NCBI GenBank assembly: GCA_022266195.1
Contig: WHVY01000006.1
Coordinates: forward strand, 434,001 to 498,000
DNA from: Tetranychus cinnabarinus
Lineage: Eukaryota; Arthropoda; Arachnida; Trombidiformes; Tetranychidae
DNA: 64,000 nt
Reading direction: 5' to 3'
Shown piece after piece: positions 1-13,766 of the stretch. The translations under genes were made by a program, and so were the position numbers. The first letter of the stretch is position 1; the number at the start of each line of letters is the position of its first letter. Under the pieces are notes generated by a model, which saw only the letters and a program-made list of their open reading frames with translations, did no database searches and had not been told where the DNA came from.

Positions 1-190
1 TCTTAAAGTATTAAAGTTGCCATAAGATTGAAGATTAAGTTAATGTTGTCACTCATTTTCATCCAGTCTCTGTCAAGTTAACATCTATTATCAAGTTTTT
101 TATTTATTTATTTATTTTTTTTTTGTTTTATTTCTTCATTAAGCTACCACCATTCGGGTTAAAAACAAGCAACCTCATCCATCTTTAGCG

Positions 191-2281
191 ATGGAAGGAA
201 GTGAAGACGAAGAGGAAATGAGCTATATTGGACAACAAAATGACCAACCCGATAGACAACAGGACAATCAACATGATAATCAATTACAATACTCTTTCGA
301 GGATCAATTTAAACAGCTCTATGAGCTGACTCCAGACCCAAAAAGAAAAGAATTTTTAGACGATCTGTTTTCATTTATGACCAAAAGAGGTGAGTCGCGC
401 TCATTGAATTAATCTCTTCTGTTCTCTTATTATTTCTTTGAATGACTTGTTACAATTGTCACATAGACTAACAGTGAAGATGATCATTTCTTTTTTTTCT
501 GATGATGATAAGATGATTTGATAATAATAATGGTAATAATGTCACGCATTGAAGAAAATTGAAAACGATAATTCTGTCAACATAAATGAAACAATAGAAA
601 CACATATAAAGTTGATGGTGCATTTCAATTGACATCGTTGAAGCATAAGCACCTCTCTGATATGTGTTAATGATAATGATGTTGAATATTCGTCTTGATG
701 TACTATCAGAATGATATTACAAGTTGACTCAATAATAATTTATCGCCTTCCGGGCGTAACTTATTAGTTTTACCACTTTTGCCTCTATATATCTCCCTGT
801 TGATCCGTATCATCTCTCCTTTACTATCTCACTTGATTTTCTCTCTCTCTCTCTCTCTCTCTCTTACTCTCAATTCCTCTATTTTTTCCATGAAAATTCC
901 ATAAATAACAACTTAAATGGGCCTCGATCCAATCTGGGTGTTACCATATTGGTTCATCTTCATCTCTAATCAACATCATCATCATAATCAACTTCATCTT
1001 ATATCGTTTTCTTCTCTCTCCGTCATGACAATTCACACATAGATTAACATGAAGTTACACTGAGTCTTGTCAATTGATTTATAAATGAATAGAATTTCAC
1101 CTTTAAATTGTTCCTTTCATTAATGTCATGTTTCCCATCATTATCCAGGTACCCCAGTTAATCGAATACCAATCATGGCCAAACAGGTCCTCGATCTCTT
1201 CGAACTCTACAAACTGGTAGTTCATCACGGTGGCTTAGTTGAAGTTATTAATAAAAAGATTTGGAGGGAAATAACTAAAGGCTTGAATTTGCCTTCGTCC
1301 ATAACAAGTGCTGCCTTCACATTGCGCTCTCAGTATATGAAGTATCTTTATCCATTTGAGTGTGACCGAGAAAACTTGTCGACACCAGAAGAGCTTCAAC
1401 AAGCCATTGATGGTAATCGAAGAGAAGGTCGAAGATTATCCAATGGTCAATATGTAGACGTGGCTTTATCACTAGCTGCTGGTGGGTCGGGCATTTCGGG
1501 TAATTCAATAGTTGGTAATAATGGTTCTATGGGTAATGGTGGTCATACTAATGGGGGTCCTGCTAAGGGTCACCCGTCCAACGGTGGACACACCGCACAC
1601 ATCAAAACTGAAACTGGAGGTTCTGGTTCGGGTTCAGCTTTTAGTGGTGGTTTCCTATTCAATGGTGGCCCGTCTAATGGAGGCACTTCTAATGGAGGAC
1701 CTTCTAATGGTCGGCCGACCAACTCTGGACTGCCCTACCTTGGTATGACTGTAACTCAACCCTTAAGTTTAGTTAAACGAAACTCGACTGCAACTCCTTC
1801 TGGTGCCTCATCGAGTGAAGAGGATAGTGTACCAATTCATTCCCTTTCACGCAATCCTATGCTTGCCTTAGCCTCTGCTCAAGCCATAGCTTCGGCTCAA
1901 GCAGTGGCACTCAATTTGGAGCCTAAACGAGCCATGAATGGACGACAGATTGATCCGAATAGAGATTTACACAATAATAATCACCAAAATGGCGCAGGTG
2001 CTTTTAAGGTTAATGGTTCAACAGTTAGACATGCATCTTCACTTTCACCTTCACCTTCACCTTCACCTCCATCATCTTCATCTTCCTCGACATCTCATAA
2101 TCAGGGAATAGATAGAAATATTCCTGAAGTGGAAAGGATTCTGATAAATGCAGGAATGCCGGCCATGCACGTCAAAATAGACAAAAACGAAGGACGAGAT
2201 TCAACTGACAGTTCATTGCGTGTAAACATGGAAATCAATAACATGACTTACTCAGGAGTCCTATTTCCACGTATGAATTAA
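191..2281 (+). CDS. retn: ARID3/dead ringer (retained)-like transcription factor
   Basis: Sequence-specific DNA-binding factor of the ARID3 family, acting in the nucleus. Two exons join in phase: 191-389 and 1149-2281 (443 residues). The ARID domain spans about residues 45-155 and crosses the intron. It contains the family hallmarks KRGTPVNRIPIMAK, GGLVEVINKKIWREI, LPSSITSAAFTLR and QYMKYLYPFE, followed by NRREGRR. A long Gly/Asn/Ser-rich linker with a Ser-Pro run (about 2041-2100) leads to a C-terminal REKLES-like tail (about 388-443) with the typical NMTYSGVLF segment. The ATG at 191 gives an acidic N-terminus. A T-rich tract and AG just before 144 leave open a further upstream coding exon outside the window. 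The family is known in patterning and neural development. Identity is sure; the true start is less so. Confidence 0.93.
841..870. repeat. CT dinucleotide microsatellite
   Basis: A run of about 14 CT units lies in the single intron of the ARID3-like gene. It is a simple repeat with no other visible content. Confidence 0.85.
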
Positions 2282-4771
2282 CCATAAAACAACGAAATAA
2301 AATCGGCGAAAAAATAAGGTTTCATTTGAGATATCAAAATATTTTATACCATTTTTCAACAATTACATGTTGAGTTTGTCACCTTTTCATGCTTTCATAT
2401 CAACTTCAACTCATGTAACAATTAAGATTAAAGGTTGTCTCCAATTAAAAAGATAACTTAATTACCAACTGATTTACATATTAAATAAGCCAAAGATTTG
2501 GATAAATGTCAAAAAATTAACCGAAATATAAAACAATTGAAATTATTAATAATTGGTTTTTGCCTGTTTTTTAGGTTTACTTGAAATCTGGTAACAAAAA
2601 ATGGTTACTTTCTTTACCATTAGAATCTCTCCTTTTGTGTTTCCTGGTTATAATTGTTTACATTTGAATGATTTAACATTTTCAATATATTACGTATTGG
2701 TTATAAATACGATGATTATTAAACATCAACTCGTTTTGGGGTGAAAACTTGCGCTCAAACTGTTAATGTTTACAATCATTCAAATATGTAATCAAGGGAA
2801 GTGATTAAACTTGATTTCAACTGGCAATATTACAATACAATACAATTTTAGGTATACACCAAGAAAACAATAAATTACATTAAATGATTACAATTCATTG
2901 ATTACATTGAATATCAAGAATTCATGATTTTTTTTCTTCTGATGATTTGTTGTTCGATGATTTATGGTCGGATGTGCAAACAAATTGATTATTATAATTA
3001 GGCTTGTTGACCGTGACCATTAAATTAAAAAGGTAAGACTACAAAAATACAATGTCATTGATTATCTTAAATAATTAAAATGGCAAAACTGGTTTTAGGT
3101 TTGTCTTTTGGGTTTGAAAATAAAAACCGGAAAAAATGGTTAAAACAAATCATTTCTTACTAGTATCAATTACATTTTTTAAAGGTTAAATTGAAAGTTC
3201 ATTTGATTTATTTACATTTATCATTTGCTGTTATTATTTTGTTATTCAATAATTGATCAACCAAATTAATTGTTCAATTATAGCAGTTTATTTTAGACTT
3301 GAATTACTTGAAATGTATTGATATGTAAATGTTGTTATTCAAACATTGTAAACATGAATACAAAGTTGGAGGACAAAAATGATTGGTATTATTGATTAAC
3401 AAGTATAATTTTAGTCAAATATTAATTGATTTTTTTTAAGCAACAACTATTAAGATTTGAGAGAAAAATTTGTCAATTGATAAAAAAGTAAACAATAATT
3501 CATGTTCATAATACATTATTAGTAATGAGAGTAATGTAAATTAAGTAAATAATCATTCAAGTGATAAGTTTAGAAGCTTGTTGTTAACAAAAGAAAACGA
3601 TTCAAAATTTTAATATTCCTTAATATTAATCAATGTTTCTAATGTAAACAGATGATAATTGAGATTCACTAAACAATAGATCAGATGAGCAATTGTTAAT
3701 CTTATAAAATCTTTCTCATATTTACATTTAGGTTTAATCAAATTTCACTTTTTATTTCACACATGTAGTCCATATTTTGGTTCACTTAAAAGATTAAACA
3801 TTTCACATTCAAGATTGAGATTAAAGATTAACATGTTGAGCCAATATGTGAAGTGATTAATCGTTTGCCTTTCAAATCACTTTAATTATAGCAGTTGGTC
3901 AAAATATGAAGTTTTCGTGTTCAAGGAAGTAACTGTTGCCATCTATCAATACATTATGTTACTATTATTAAGATCTCATTTAAAGATACAATCAAGATCC
4001 AGTCTTTATCAGATACAATCTTTTTTTAAATTAAATCTTTCACAAATTATTTCAATTGTAATCGTCTTTTCATCGATTGTCTCATTTACTTATCAAATGG
4101 TGATTTATTTCAATTGTAAATGTTAAATGGCTTGACTCGGTAGCTTGTTTTACATTCATTTTCAGGTGATTTAAGATATCGAATGGTTTATCTTACAATT
4201 TGAGTCTAACAAGTTGCAATTTTGTTTTCGTTTTAATTGTTATCCAAAGTGGTTTAATTTTCGGTCCAATCGTAACCACTTATCGGCTTTTACTCTAATT
4301 TGATTTTTCATTTTTTACTGTAAATTTTGTCTTTTCAAGATAATTTGTGTGATAAATTGAAAGGCAAGTTATCTAATCTAATACTTTAGGTGTAAGGTTA
4401 TGAAATTTCAAATTGGATTGGTAGACGATCTGATTAATTATCTTTGCGATTTGATTTAAGGTGAGAGTAATTTTTCTTTGGTTAATGCGGCAATTAAACA
4501 GCAAAATAGACAATCTTCTTGATTTGAGGCTTCTTCATGTTCATATCGTTATAAGAACACAGTCCCCTGTTTTAATTTAACAAGCGCCATCTTGCGATAT
4601 ACTTTTATCGGCACAACAAGCAGCAGCAAGCTTGGGTTCTAGCATTTTTATTATATTGTATTATTAGGATAGTTTAATCAATTTACGCTAATTGTTCAAC
4701 ATCCTGATCACAATCTTACTTTATTAATTGTTAAATAGACTCATCATTTAGACTCACGTTTTTTTTTCAAT
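2282..4771. other. Intergenic region between the ARID3-like gene and Fmr1
   Basis: About 2.5 kb of AT-rich DNA with no supportable gene. The first part must hold the 3' UTR of the ARID3-like gene and the last few hundred bases the Fmr1 promoter and 5' UTR. The short open frame at 3917-4126 has no recognisable content. Confidence 0.6.
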
Positions 4772-7700
4772 ATGGAATCTGACCTGTTGAAAGAAGGTAT
4801 CGTTGAGGTACGAGGTGATAATGGAGCTTTTTATAAAGCTTTTATAGTAGATGTACATGAAGACATTAGTAATTTAACAAACGATGGTATGTATTTCTTA
4901 ATTTATTAATCTTTTCTGAATTTTTATCCTTTGGTCTAATATTTCATCAACCTCATGTCCTTCCTGGTCTCTCTGTCCTCTTCCTTATCCTCCTCTTTTT
5001 TTCTCATGTGTCCTTTCTCTCTCTATCTGTCCCTCTCTCTATCTCTCTCTCTCTATCCTAACCATGTCTTTTTACCTTTCTGATGCATCTAGCTTTTTCG
5101 CCTCCTTACCTTGCTTATACTTATTACTCCTCTCAATTTGTAATTTCCAACGCTTTTACATGTAGCTTTCTATAATCTATCAAATGCATCCTTTGTTTTA
5201 ATTGATTTATTTCTTAATAGTTGTCCCTATGCTAACATATTTAGGGTCATTTTTCATTTTTCTCATCTCGCTCTCAATTCTGTTTCCTTTTTTCAGTCTC
5301 TATTCATTTTCCCTTTCTCTCCCTCTGTCTACTTGCTTTTCCTCCGTCTTTCGTTTTTCTTTTTGTTTTTTATCATGCTCTTTTACAAACTCTTATTGGC
5401 TTTTATAATATCCAATTCTAATCACATTTTGTAAACTTTAATTTCTTACTAGCAGAAAGCAGCAGTACATCGAGTTGCAACGCCAAGATCACTTTAGCCT
5501 TTGAAAATGATTGGCAGCCTCAAAGTGAATTTCCTATTAACAGGATAAGACTCCCCCCTCCAACTAATTATTTGGATAATGGGTCAAATGACAGTGGTAA
5601 TGGCTCAGAAATGCCCCCTATTACTGAAAACATGGAAGTAGAAGTATTAACGAGTAGCAATGAAGGTGAACAGTGTGGGTGGTGGCGAGCCATCGTTAAG
5701 ATGATTAAAGGAGACTTTCACGTTGTGGAATATCAATCTATCAACAACTCATCAACAAGTAACTGTGAAATGGGTAGTCATAGTCATGGTAGTACTTACT
5801 CAGAGATTGTACCTTCCGAAAGGATTAGATACAAAAATCCGAATCCCTGTTTAACCACAAACCCGTTTTTCAAGATTGAGATACCTATACCGGATGATCT
5901 TAAATCTACGACAACTAATTACAACTGGATTAATAGACCAGAAGCTCATAAATACTTTAAGCAATATATAGAAGCTATCGTAGTGAGATATGATGAAACG
6001 AAACAGGTATTAATCGCAATCGGCTATGCTCCAAAGGATAAGAACCTTGCGATTCTTTCAATGAAAAAGAGAGCCAACATGCTCAGTGATATGCATTTTC
6101 GTAATCTTAAACAAAAGATGATAATAATCGCGAAAAAAGAAGAAGCAGCCAAGCAATTGGAATCCTCTAAAGGAAGCGGCTACAATTCAGCCTACGGTAC
6201 TACCGGCTACCCCTATTCTACTGGTCAAACCAATTGCTATGTAGATGAATTTACGGTAGCAAGCCATTTAATGGGTCTTGCTATTGGTAGTCACGGAGCG
6301 AACATCCAAAACGCAAGAAAAGTCGATAACATTGTCTCCATTGAGTTGGATGAAAATAGTTGTACTTTTAAGTAAGTTGTTTTTGAACTATTAATCCTTA
6401 AAACTCAAGCTGTACACTTGTCTATGAAGCTTTTGCTTATTTCAGCCAAATTCCGTTAATTAAGGTTTCAGTCTCATGATTTTTATTTAACGCCTGGCCA
6501 ATGTTTAAGCTATCCTTTTTCCATTATCCTAGACTAATCAGAATATAAAGATTGATAATCGTTCATTTACATTGCTAAAATAAGCTTTATGTTGGTGTCA
6601 AATTGCTAATTAACTTTGATAGTAACTAAGATAATTTTATTATTCAGCATTTCTGTTTCTCTCATATTTGACAGCTTTGACTAAATAACAAATTTTACAA
6701 ATTATATATTCGCAATCTTTTCATTCATATGTCAATTTACTACAACTTTGTTTATCTATTTCTATCATTACGAAAGTTACTGTTTTCAGTTCCACTATCA
6801 AGCTCTATATGCGTTTGTCCTTTGTTTCGCTCTGGTCTGATTATCATTTCATTTCTCAATTTATATCTTTGAAGGTTTACTCAAGAAATGTAAAAAGAGA
6901 CTAAACTGAGATGTGAGTCGAGAGAATGAAATAGAGAATGGTTTAAGGACCATGGTTTTCTTTCATTCTTTCTGCAACAGCATCTCTGATTGTGACTATT
7001 TTTAACATGTTATTTTGATTTTGTCTCACTTGTACGCTGACTCAATTTTTCTAACAACTTTTTCTTCCTTTCTTTTCAGGATAAGGGGAAATTCAGCGGA
7101 AGCATGCCGGAGAGCTCGTAATATCTTGGAGTACGCTGAAAAGGCAATCGAAGTACCTCGTAGTTTAGTTGGGAAAGTAATTGGTCGCAACGGCAAAGTG
7201 ATTCAAGAAATTGTTGACAAATCTGGTGTAGTCCGAGTTAAAGTTGAAGGTGATAGTGAAAACGAACCACCTCGAGAGAATGTACCATTCGTTTTTGTTG
7301 GAACCACAGAATCCATTACAAATGCAAAAATTTTGTTGGACTATCATCTTTCACATCTCCAAGAGATGGAAAAATTCAGAAAAGAAAAGTTAGAAATATT
7401 TCTACAATTGCGTAACCGAGATGTGCCACATTCTTCATCAACCAATGCTGCTTCATCTCAACCGTCTTCTCTACCCGGCACCGGAACAGTAAATAGGACC
7501 GGTGGAGACATGGGCAACTATGGAAGCGGGGAAGGCGGTGGACGAGGTCCACGTGGTCCTCGCACAAACGATAGAGGAACTGATAGAGGAGGCCGAGGCG
7601 GCGGCGGCGGAAGTGGAACTGGAAACAACCCTAGTAGAGAAGGTGGTGGTGGAAATGAAAGATCTCGTAACTCTCGATCTCGTGGAGGTTCTGGCCGAAG

Positions 7701-7908
7701 GTTCTCGGGTGGTATGATGGATAATCGACGATCACAACCAAGAGATGGTAACACATCCAACAGAAACTCAAACAATAATAAACAAAGACTCTCAAATAAG
7801 GAGGCAACATCATCAACAGTAGTGGAAAACAGTACTAATAATCCTCCACCTATGAATAAGATGAACCAAGAAATTTCTTCTAAAGAAACCGAAAAAGTCA
7901 CAAATTAA
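4772..7908 (+). CDS. Fmr1: FMR1/FXR-family RNA-binding protein
   Basis: RNA-binding translational regulator, cytoplasmic and synaptic in other animals. Exons 4772-4886, 5453-6371 and 7080-7908 join in phase to give 620 residues. The N-terminus has the tandem Tudor/Agenet pair: VRGDNGAFYKAF, then AFENDWQP in the first, and MEVEVL followed by GWWRAIV at about 97-160. A KH0-like region follows. KH1 carries GSHG at 317-320 after HLMGLAIG, and KH2 carries GRNG at 380-383 within the near-invariant VDKSGVVRVKVE stretch. PFVFVGT and LLDYHLSHL follow, then a Gly/Arg-rich RGG region (about 491-560) and a low-complexity tail. The exon 2 acceptor is a tandem NAGNAG, so a one-residue-shorter form starting at 5456 is equally in frame. 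A single FMR/FXR gene is usual in invertebrates. A fragment of the last exon is duplicated at 13813-13937. Confidence 0.96.
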
Positions 7909-9552
7909 GTAAAAAATAATATAATCAACCCTTAAAAAAACAAAACAAAAACAAAAAATAACACCAATAACACTACCTTTCTCAACAAGAAGCTAAAAAC
8001 AACATTCAAACCAACTATCAACTCTCATGGAGCGTCCTTAATTAAATGATTTCATTTTTTTCTGCTTAACTAGTTTTAAATGAGATATCGATTTGTATGG
8101 TGAACATTTCACTGATGATTTCATCTTCTGATACATTAATTTTTGTTTGAAGGTGAATTTGTGTAACAGTTCACTTTGTTAGACTTTAAATTGTTTTCAA
8201 GGTAAATACCTCTTGCAAAAAATTAGACAACAGTTAAAAATCTATAGTTCATTTATCTTTCCTTCGAATAGTACACAAATCACTTGATTCTGGTAAGTCA
8301 GTAGAACTAAAATCATCAGATATCGCGAAATAGTATTTAAATGGTTTTTTGATTGTGTGAAGGAATCGATTTAATAAGATTCACCAAGCAATCTAATCGT
8401 GTTTTACCAATTTTATGCATCATCAATAGATGCCGCCAATGTCTATAATTTTGCCTTTTACCAAAAATTTCAAAATTTAATTTTTTAAACCAATTTTAAT
8501 CATTTTCATTGACATAACCTGTTCAATTTGCTAAATGCGGCATTTGAATGGCGATAATTTCTCAGGCAAGTGCGAAAATATAAAATGAGATGAAACTCGA
8601 TCTCAACAAATTGGCTGAAATTACTCTTCGTCTTTTTTAGTTGAACGGCATATAATAAATGCTCAAATGGCCGTTCAGGATCTAATTGATTTGTCAATGC
8701 TAGCTAATTGGTTTTACGGAATTTCATATTCAATTAAAATTAAAATGTGATAATAAAAATTAAAACACAAAACATGAATAAGGGACGCTTTTTTTGTACA
8801 GATGGCTTTACTATCGCATGTTTAGTTTATGCGTAATGTTTATGTTCGATATTCAAGTTCGATCAGTCATATTTTTTCGTGATTTAAAAACAATTTTTTG
8901 CATCGTTATTACTAATTTTTAACCATGACCGTTGGTTTGTCAACTTTACATCATTAATGTGGTTTTAAATATTCTGATAAATTATGCTATTCAGTTGCCT
9001 GATTTGTACGTGAATTGAACAAAAATGGCAAACATGCCTCTTCAAAATAACCGTCCTTATTCAGACAATAATTTAATCACTTGAAAATCTAATCTTGGTC
9101 TACTCATCATTGAATAATTGATGGATAAAAAGTGCCTCTGTCCATTATGTGTCTATCCTCGTCATATTATTCATGCTGATATAGAGGTTTTTTCACTTCG
9201 ATAACTGATTCTTATGTGTTGGCTTTACACCTTGTCGCTGGTTTCCTGATTTTACAAGCAACAAATTAGTAACACGTCGTTTCTTAATATTTACCTGTTA
9301 TTTACTAGGATTTTAGTTTATAATCAATATTCCATAATATCCCTGATGAATTGTTTCTTATTGAATATTCGTTATCTCCTCTGGCTTATCTAATTTGTCT
9401 CCCAGCTTAGTTATCACTTAGATGCTAACACAACAACAATTATACCACTCCTATTGACATAAATACGCTTTTGGTCTTGTACACTTTGTACATCATTTGG
9501 ATTTATTCATGATACAAGGAAAAGCTGATTTGTTTATATTTTCTAAGTTCCA
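7909..9552. other. Fmr1 3' flank and DUF229 gene 1 upstream region
   Basis: AT-rich, no gene seen; short frames such as 8506-8697 (minus) have no recognisable content. It holds the Fmr1 3' UTR and the promoter of the next gene. From about 8030 onward it is clearly homologous, base for base with small gaps, to 13945-15197. Confidence 0.75.
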
Positions 9553-12500
9553 ATGGGTAGAAAGAAGCTGTCAGCTCTTTTAAGTATAGTATTTTTACTT
9601 TTAACTGGAGCTCTGTTCATTTATACCATTTCCATTGAAGATGTTGATACACATACTATTAAGAAAAGTCTCTCTTATCCTCATATGATCAGCAATGCCT
9701 CAGTTGAATATGATCATGGGAATTCTTCAAATCCTGGATGTATTTTACCTGAAATTGATCCATTTGATCCCGCAATATTGCCTTACATCCACAACGTATC
9801 TCTTCACTGTGAGCAATCACCTCAGTTAACTGTTATAAACTCAGATGATCGTTTGGTCATCCAGATTCCAGATGATACTCACGAGAGTGTTGATTGTTAT
9901 TACTCATGGGTATATCGAGCTAAATCTGATGGCGCAGTTTCTTATGGTCCTGTGTATGTGATCCCTCCAACCGATGGTGTTCAATTTGGAAACGATGCAA
10001 ATGTTGTAAACACTAGCTGTGTCAACCAAAAAACGAGACAAGTCATCTATCGCAATGTTCATTTTCTTGTACCTACATTCAAACAAAAACCATCTATTAA
10101 TTATCAGACAAATCCATCCGTTATTATTTTAGTGATTGAATCTCTGAGTCGTCTAAGCTTCCAAAGGTTTTTGCCTTCCGTTGATCAAGCGTTACAGGAT
10201 ATTGGTAATTTTCAACATCTAAGAAGTCTAAATCGTGTTGAAGAAAACTCTTTCCCCAATTCAATGGCTTTGCTCGCTGGAAAAGCGATCACAGATAATG
10301 TAGCTTCGTCATATCATGGAATTCACTGGGATAATAAATTACCTTTCATTTGGAATACCTTCAAGGCATCTGGATATGTGACAAGTTTCTTAGAGGATCA
10401 GCCAATGGCTGGATTGTTCTCATATTACAATCGTGGTTTTCTCAATCGGCCAACAGATTTTTATCCAGTTGAATTTTGGTCCCACATGTACCCAGAAGGA
10501 ACAAAACACATGCTTGATCTCTTAGTGAATCCTATCAACTATTGTTTTGAGAAAGTTGGAAGCAAAGTGGAACTTTTTTTATCAATGTGTTCCAAATTTG
10601 TCGAAGATGTGATCAATCGCCAACGGAATCCTTATTTTTTATACGCCTTTTACAGCCAAATGACCCATGAAGATTTCAATAATTTTCAATTAGTAGATCA
10701 ACCCGTGGCTCAATTTCTGCTCTCTTTGTCGTCTTCATTGTTGAATAATTCAATTGTTATTGTTATGGGTGATCATGGGCCTAGAGTTGGCGCTGTTACT
10801 AAATCTCTGGGTGATCCAACAAATACTCCATATGCTCGAGTTGAAGGAAGTCTTCCATTTTTTGCTATGAGAATCCCAGACTCTTTGGACTCAAAATATC
10901 CTCATTTGCGTAAATATCTTGCCTCAAATGAAAAGCGTCTGACAAGTTGGTATGATATTCATCAGATATTGCTAGACACAGCTCAAGGTAATTAACTTTT
11001 CATTTACTTGAATTAAAAATTGCAAAATATTTTTAATCTTTCATGTTTCGGTTAATCACAGTTTCATATTTCTTTAGACGCTTTCAAAAACCTTTTACTT
11101 TAAGTATCTGCGTAGTCATGTGAAGAAAGACAATCGTCATGTTTCTCTCTACAATTGTTCATTTAAGGATGTTATTATCCTCTTGATGAGTAATAACATT
11201 GTTAATTATCTTGATTTCAATATTTACCATGATATTAATAACTCGCATTCGAACAAACCTTGATATTTAATTTTCTATGTTATTCCATCAATCAATGGCT
11301 TCAGATGAAGCAGATTATGTCTCATGTTATATCTCATCTCACTTGTTAATGCTTGGTGCAAAAGTATTGGGAAAATTCATTTTAATCATGAATTACGACG
11401 ATCTCACTGTATTTATCAGAATTACAAATTTCAAGTGCAAACACAAATTGCTTACTCGGTTTTACACGTTGATTTGAATACAAAATTGGTAATTAAGATT
11501 TCTTTATTAATCAGTTGATTGCCATCTTTTCAGACCATTAACATTGAAAAATAGAGTCATAAATGAAGTTCAAGTTTTCATGGATTGAATCGTGAATTTC
11601 TCATATTAGAAGAAAGTTACAAAGCTGGAATCGGGTCTAATTGATCTTCAGTAAATAAACTATGAAACTGGATTATGATCATCGAGTGATCTTTTTATTT
11701 CGAAGCCAAAATTTTTGAATGCTCAGTTCCCAATACTTTTGCACTGACAAGTTTGTAAGCTTTAGTCCTCATCTCATTTAACATAACCAATGTTTTATGG
11801 CAATTAATTCTTATTACTCGTTTTTTCACCTTTTCAGGTAATTTCCAACCCATCGGAACTCGTAAAGAAACTCCAGTTGCTTATTCAATTTTTCGAGAAG
11901 AAATTCCTATTAGTCGGACCTGCAAAGATGCCAACATCAGTCCAGTTTATTGTGCCTGTAATGGAAGAATCGGAATCAATCCGCCCTTTAAAAGTTTTCA
12001 TATTGACGCAGCCAAAGGTTTAGTCGATGAAATGAGAACCGTTTTTCAAAAAAACAAGTGTCGATCAAGGATAACCTACGAAAAAACACTGTCAGCAGAG
12101 GTTAGTTCATTCACCAAGCTTCATTTAAATCAAAACCATTACCCTTTCTGTGTGAGAAACGTTCAACGATAAAACTGTCATTTTTGTTGTTTAGATAATG
12201 ATGTGACGATTGCTACTTATTTTCAGTATTTTTGGCTCTACTTTCTCACAAGTCAAGGAAATCTTCAGTTTATTTCATTAGTTGATTTTTGTTCGATAAA
12301 GTCTGACTAAAATGACATAGATTTCGATTGATTGAACGAATCAAATAATTCATGTGATAAAGATATGTAACAGTTTATTATTTACTATAGTTACGTTTAC
12401 GTTATTTGATTCAGCTTGTACAGCCAAATAAAGGGTGTTGCGGTTAGTAAGGTTCAAGCAATCACTTACCCAATGTTGATAAAAAGATAAAGATGATGAT

Positions 12501-13460
12501 AATGAAGATAACGATGGCATTTTCACCTTCATCAACCATCTTTGCCATGATTGCTTGAACCTTACTAACCGCAACACCCTTTAAATCTAGATAGGCGTTT
12601 AATGCAGGCATTTGTTTGTATTCATAACTCCATTCATTAGAAGACTGTTATTTTCTGTATCGAGTCTCATCCTGATAATATTGAGTAATATTATTAAAAG
12701 TAATTAGATTAGTCTCATGATACTTTAGATTGAAATAAAGGCTTCAAAATCCTACCCGTTAATTCAGATTGAAAGCGGGTGAATTCAAAATGAAAAACAG
12801 AATGCAAATAGTTTAGTCAAAGGGAAATAATGCATTAAATAAGAAGTGGTTCAACACTGGAAGTTTATTTTAATTTTAATCTAAACGAGACTAGACATGA
12901 GAATCATAATTAAAAGTTTTTTATTATTTTGATATGGTTTTTTTCAATGCGACTTGACGATTCTGCATGATGAAATCATTTTTGTTTCCTTCATTTTTCC
13001 ATCTTGAATTTTGGTCGTTTTTCAATCTGAATAAACTAATGAAAATGAAAATTTACATAATCTTATCATTTTTGTACTTTCCAGCTGACTTGATTATTGA
13101 GATTAATTCAGCTATCAACTTCTCTTCCGGAGATAGTAACATGGTTCATTTCTGTTCTTTCCAAAGCAATGATATTTTCTAATTCATATTTTCTTTTAAT
13201 TTTAACAGTTCTTCTATCCACGATCAAATGAAACCTGGTCTACTTACGAAAGAGCAAATTTAACAATAAAAGTCAAACCAAGTCACGCTGTGATCACTGC
13301 AATGGTATATCGATCAAGAGATTCGGCCAATGATAGCTGGAGTCCTTGGGAGTTTTACGATCCAACAAACAAATTGAATTCAGCAGAATACACAAAGTAT
13401 CTCACAAAATTACTTTGCGTTAATCATGTCCTGAAAAATGTAAATGTTGCCATTATTTAA
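9553..13460 (+). CDS. DUF229 family protein, copy 1 (alkaline-phosphatase-like fold)
   Basis: Likely a type II membrane or secretory-pathway protein of the DUF229 family, whose fold is related to sulfatases and alkaline phosphatases; substrate unknown. Exons 9553-10987, 11838-12100 and 13209-13460 give 649 residues. A hydrophobic signal anchor covers about residues 6-27. Many Asn-X-Ser/Thr sites and conserved cysteines suit an extracellular or lumenal domain. The nucleophile-like element is VIESLSR (Ser197) and the distal metal-site element is MGDHGPR (Asp407, His408). The C-terminus has a YCACNG cysteine pair and an SPWEFYDP segment. AATAAA lies at 13491. Intron 2 is about 500 bases longer than in copy 2 and holds a perfect hairpin. 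Exon phases match the next two genes exactly, so this is a tandem family. Biological role is not known to me. Confidence 0.88.
12429..12583. repeat. Perfect 36-bp inverted repeat (fold-back) in intron 2 of DUF229 copy 1
   Basis: Arms 12429-12464 and 12548-12583 are exact reverse complements, separated by an 83-base loop. The equivalent intron of copy 2 lacks it: there the shared sequence diverges just after CAAATAAA. A transposon-derived fold-back or a hairpin-RNA source are both possible. Confidence 0.85.
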
Positions 13461-13766
13461 ATCTATTAATAATATTAAATACTCAATCAAAATAAACGGT
13501 TTTCTGCTTTAAAAATTGACATCACTCTAACTAATCATCTAGGAGTCAATACTACCTGGATGCTTATTTGTTCCGATGACTTCGAGCCCCTGTTTTGGCA
13601 TAATTACACTTGCTATTACGTTTGCTGTAAAATAAAAAGGAAATTTGTTTTTCTATTTAAAACGATAGCAGCACGAGTAACATGCTGCCTTGTTTCCTAT
13701 GCATCTGTGATTATTCACTGAAAACTTAAAGCATCTTAATCTAGTTTTTTACATTGTTAGATTCTT

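Noticed and set aside
7518..7901. Minus-strand open frame of 127 codons under the Fmr1 last exon
   Set aside because: It is the antisense of the Gly/Arg-rich RGG region. Composition is Pro/Leu/Ser-rich low complexity with no domain, and the + frame is clearly Fmr1.
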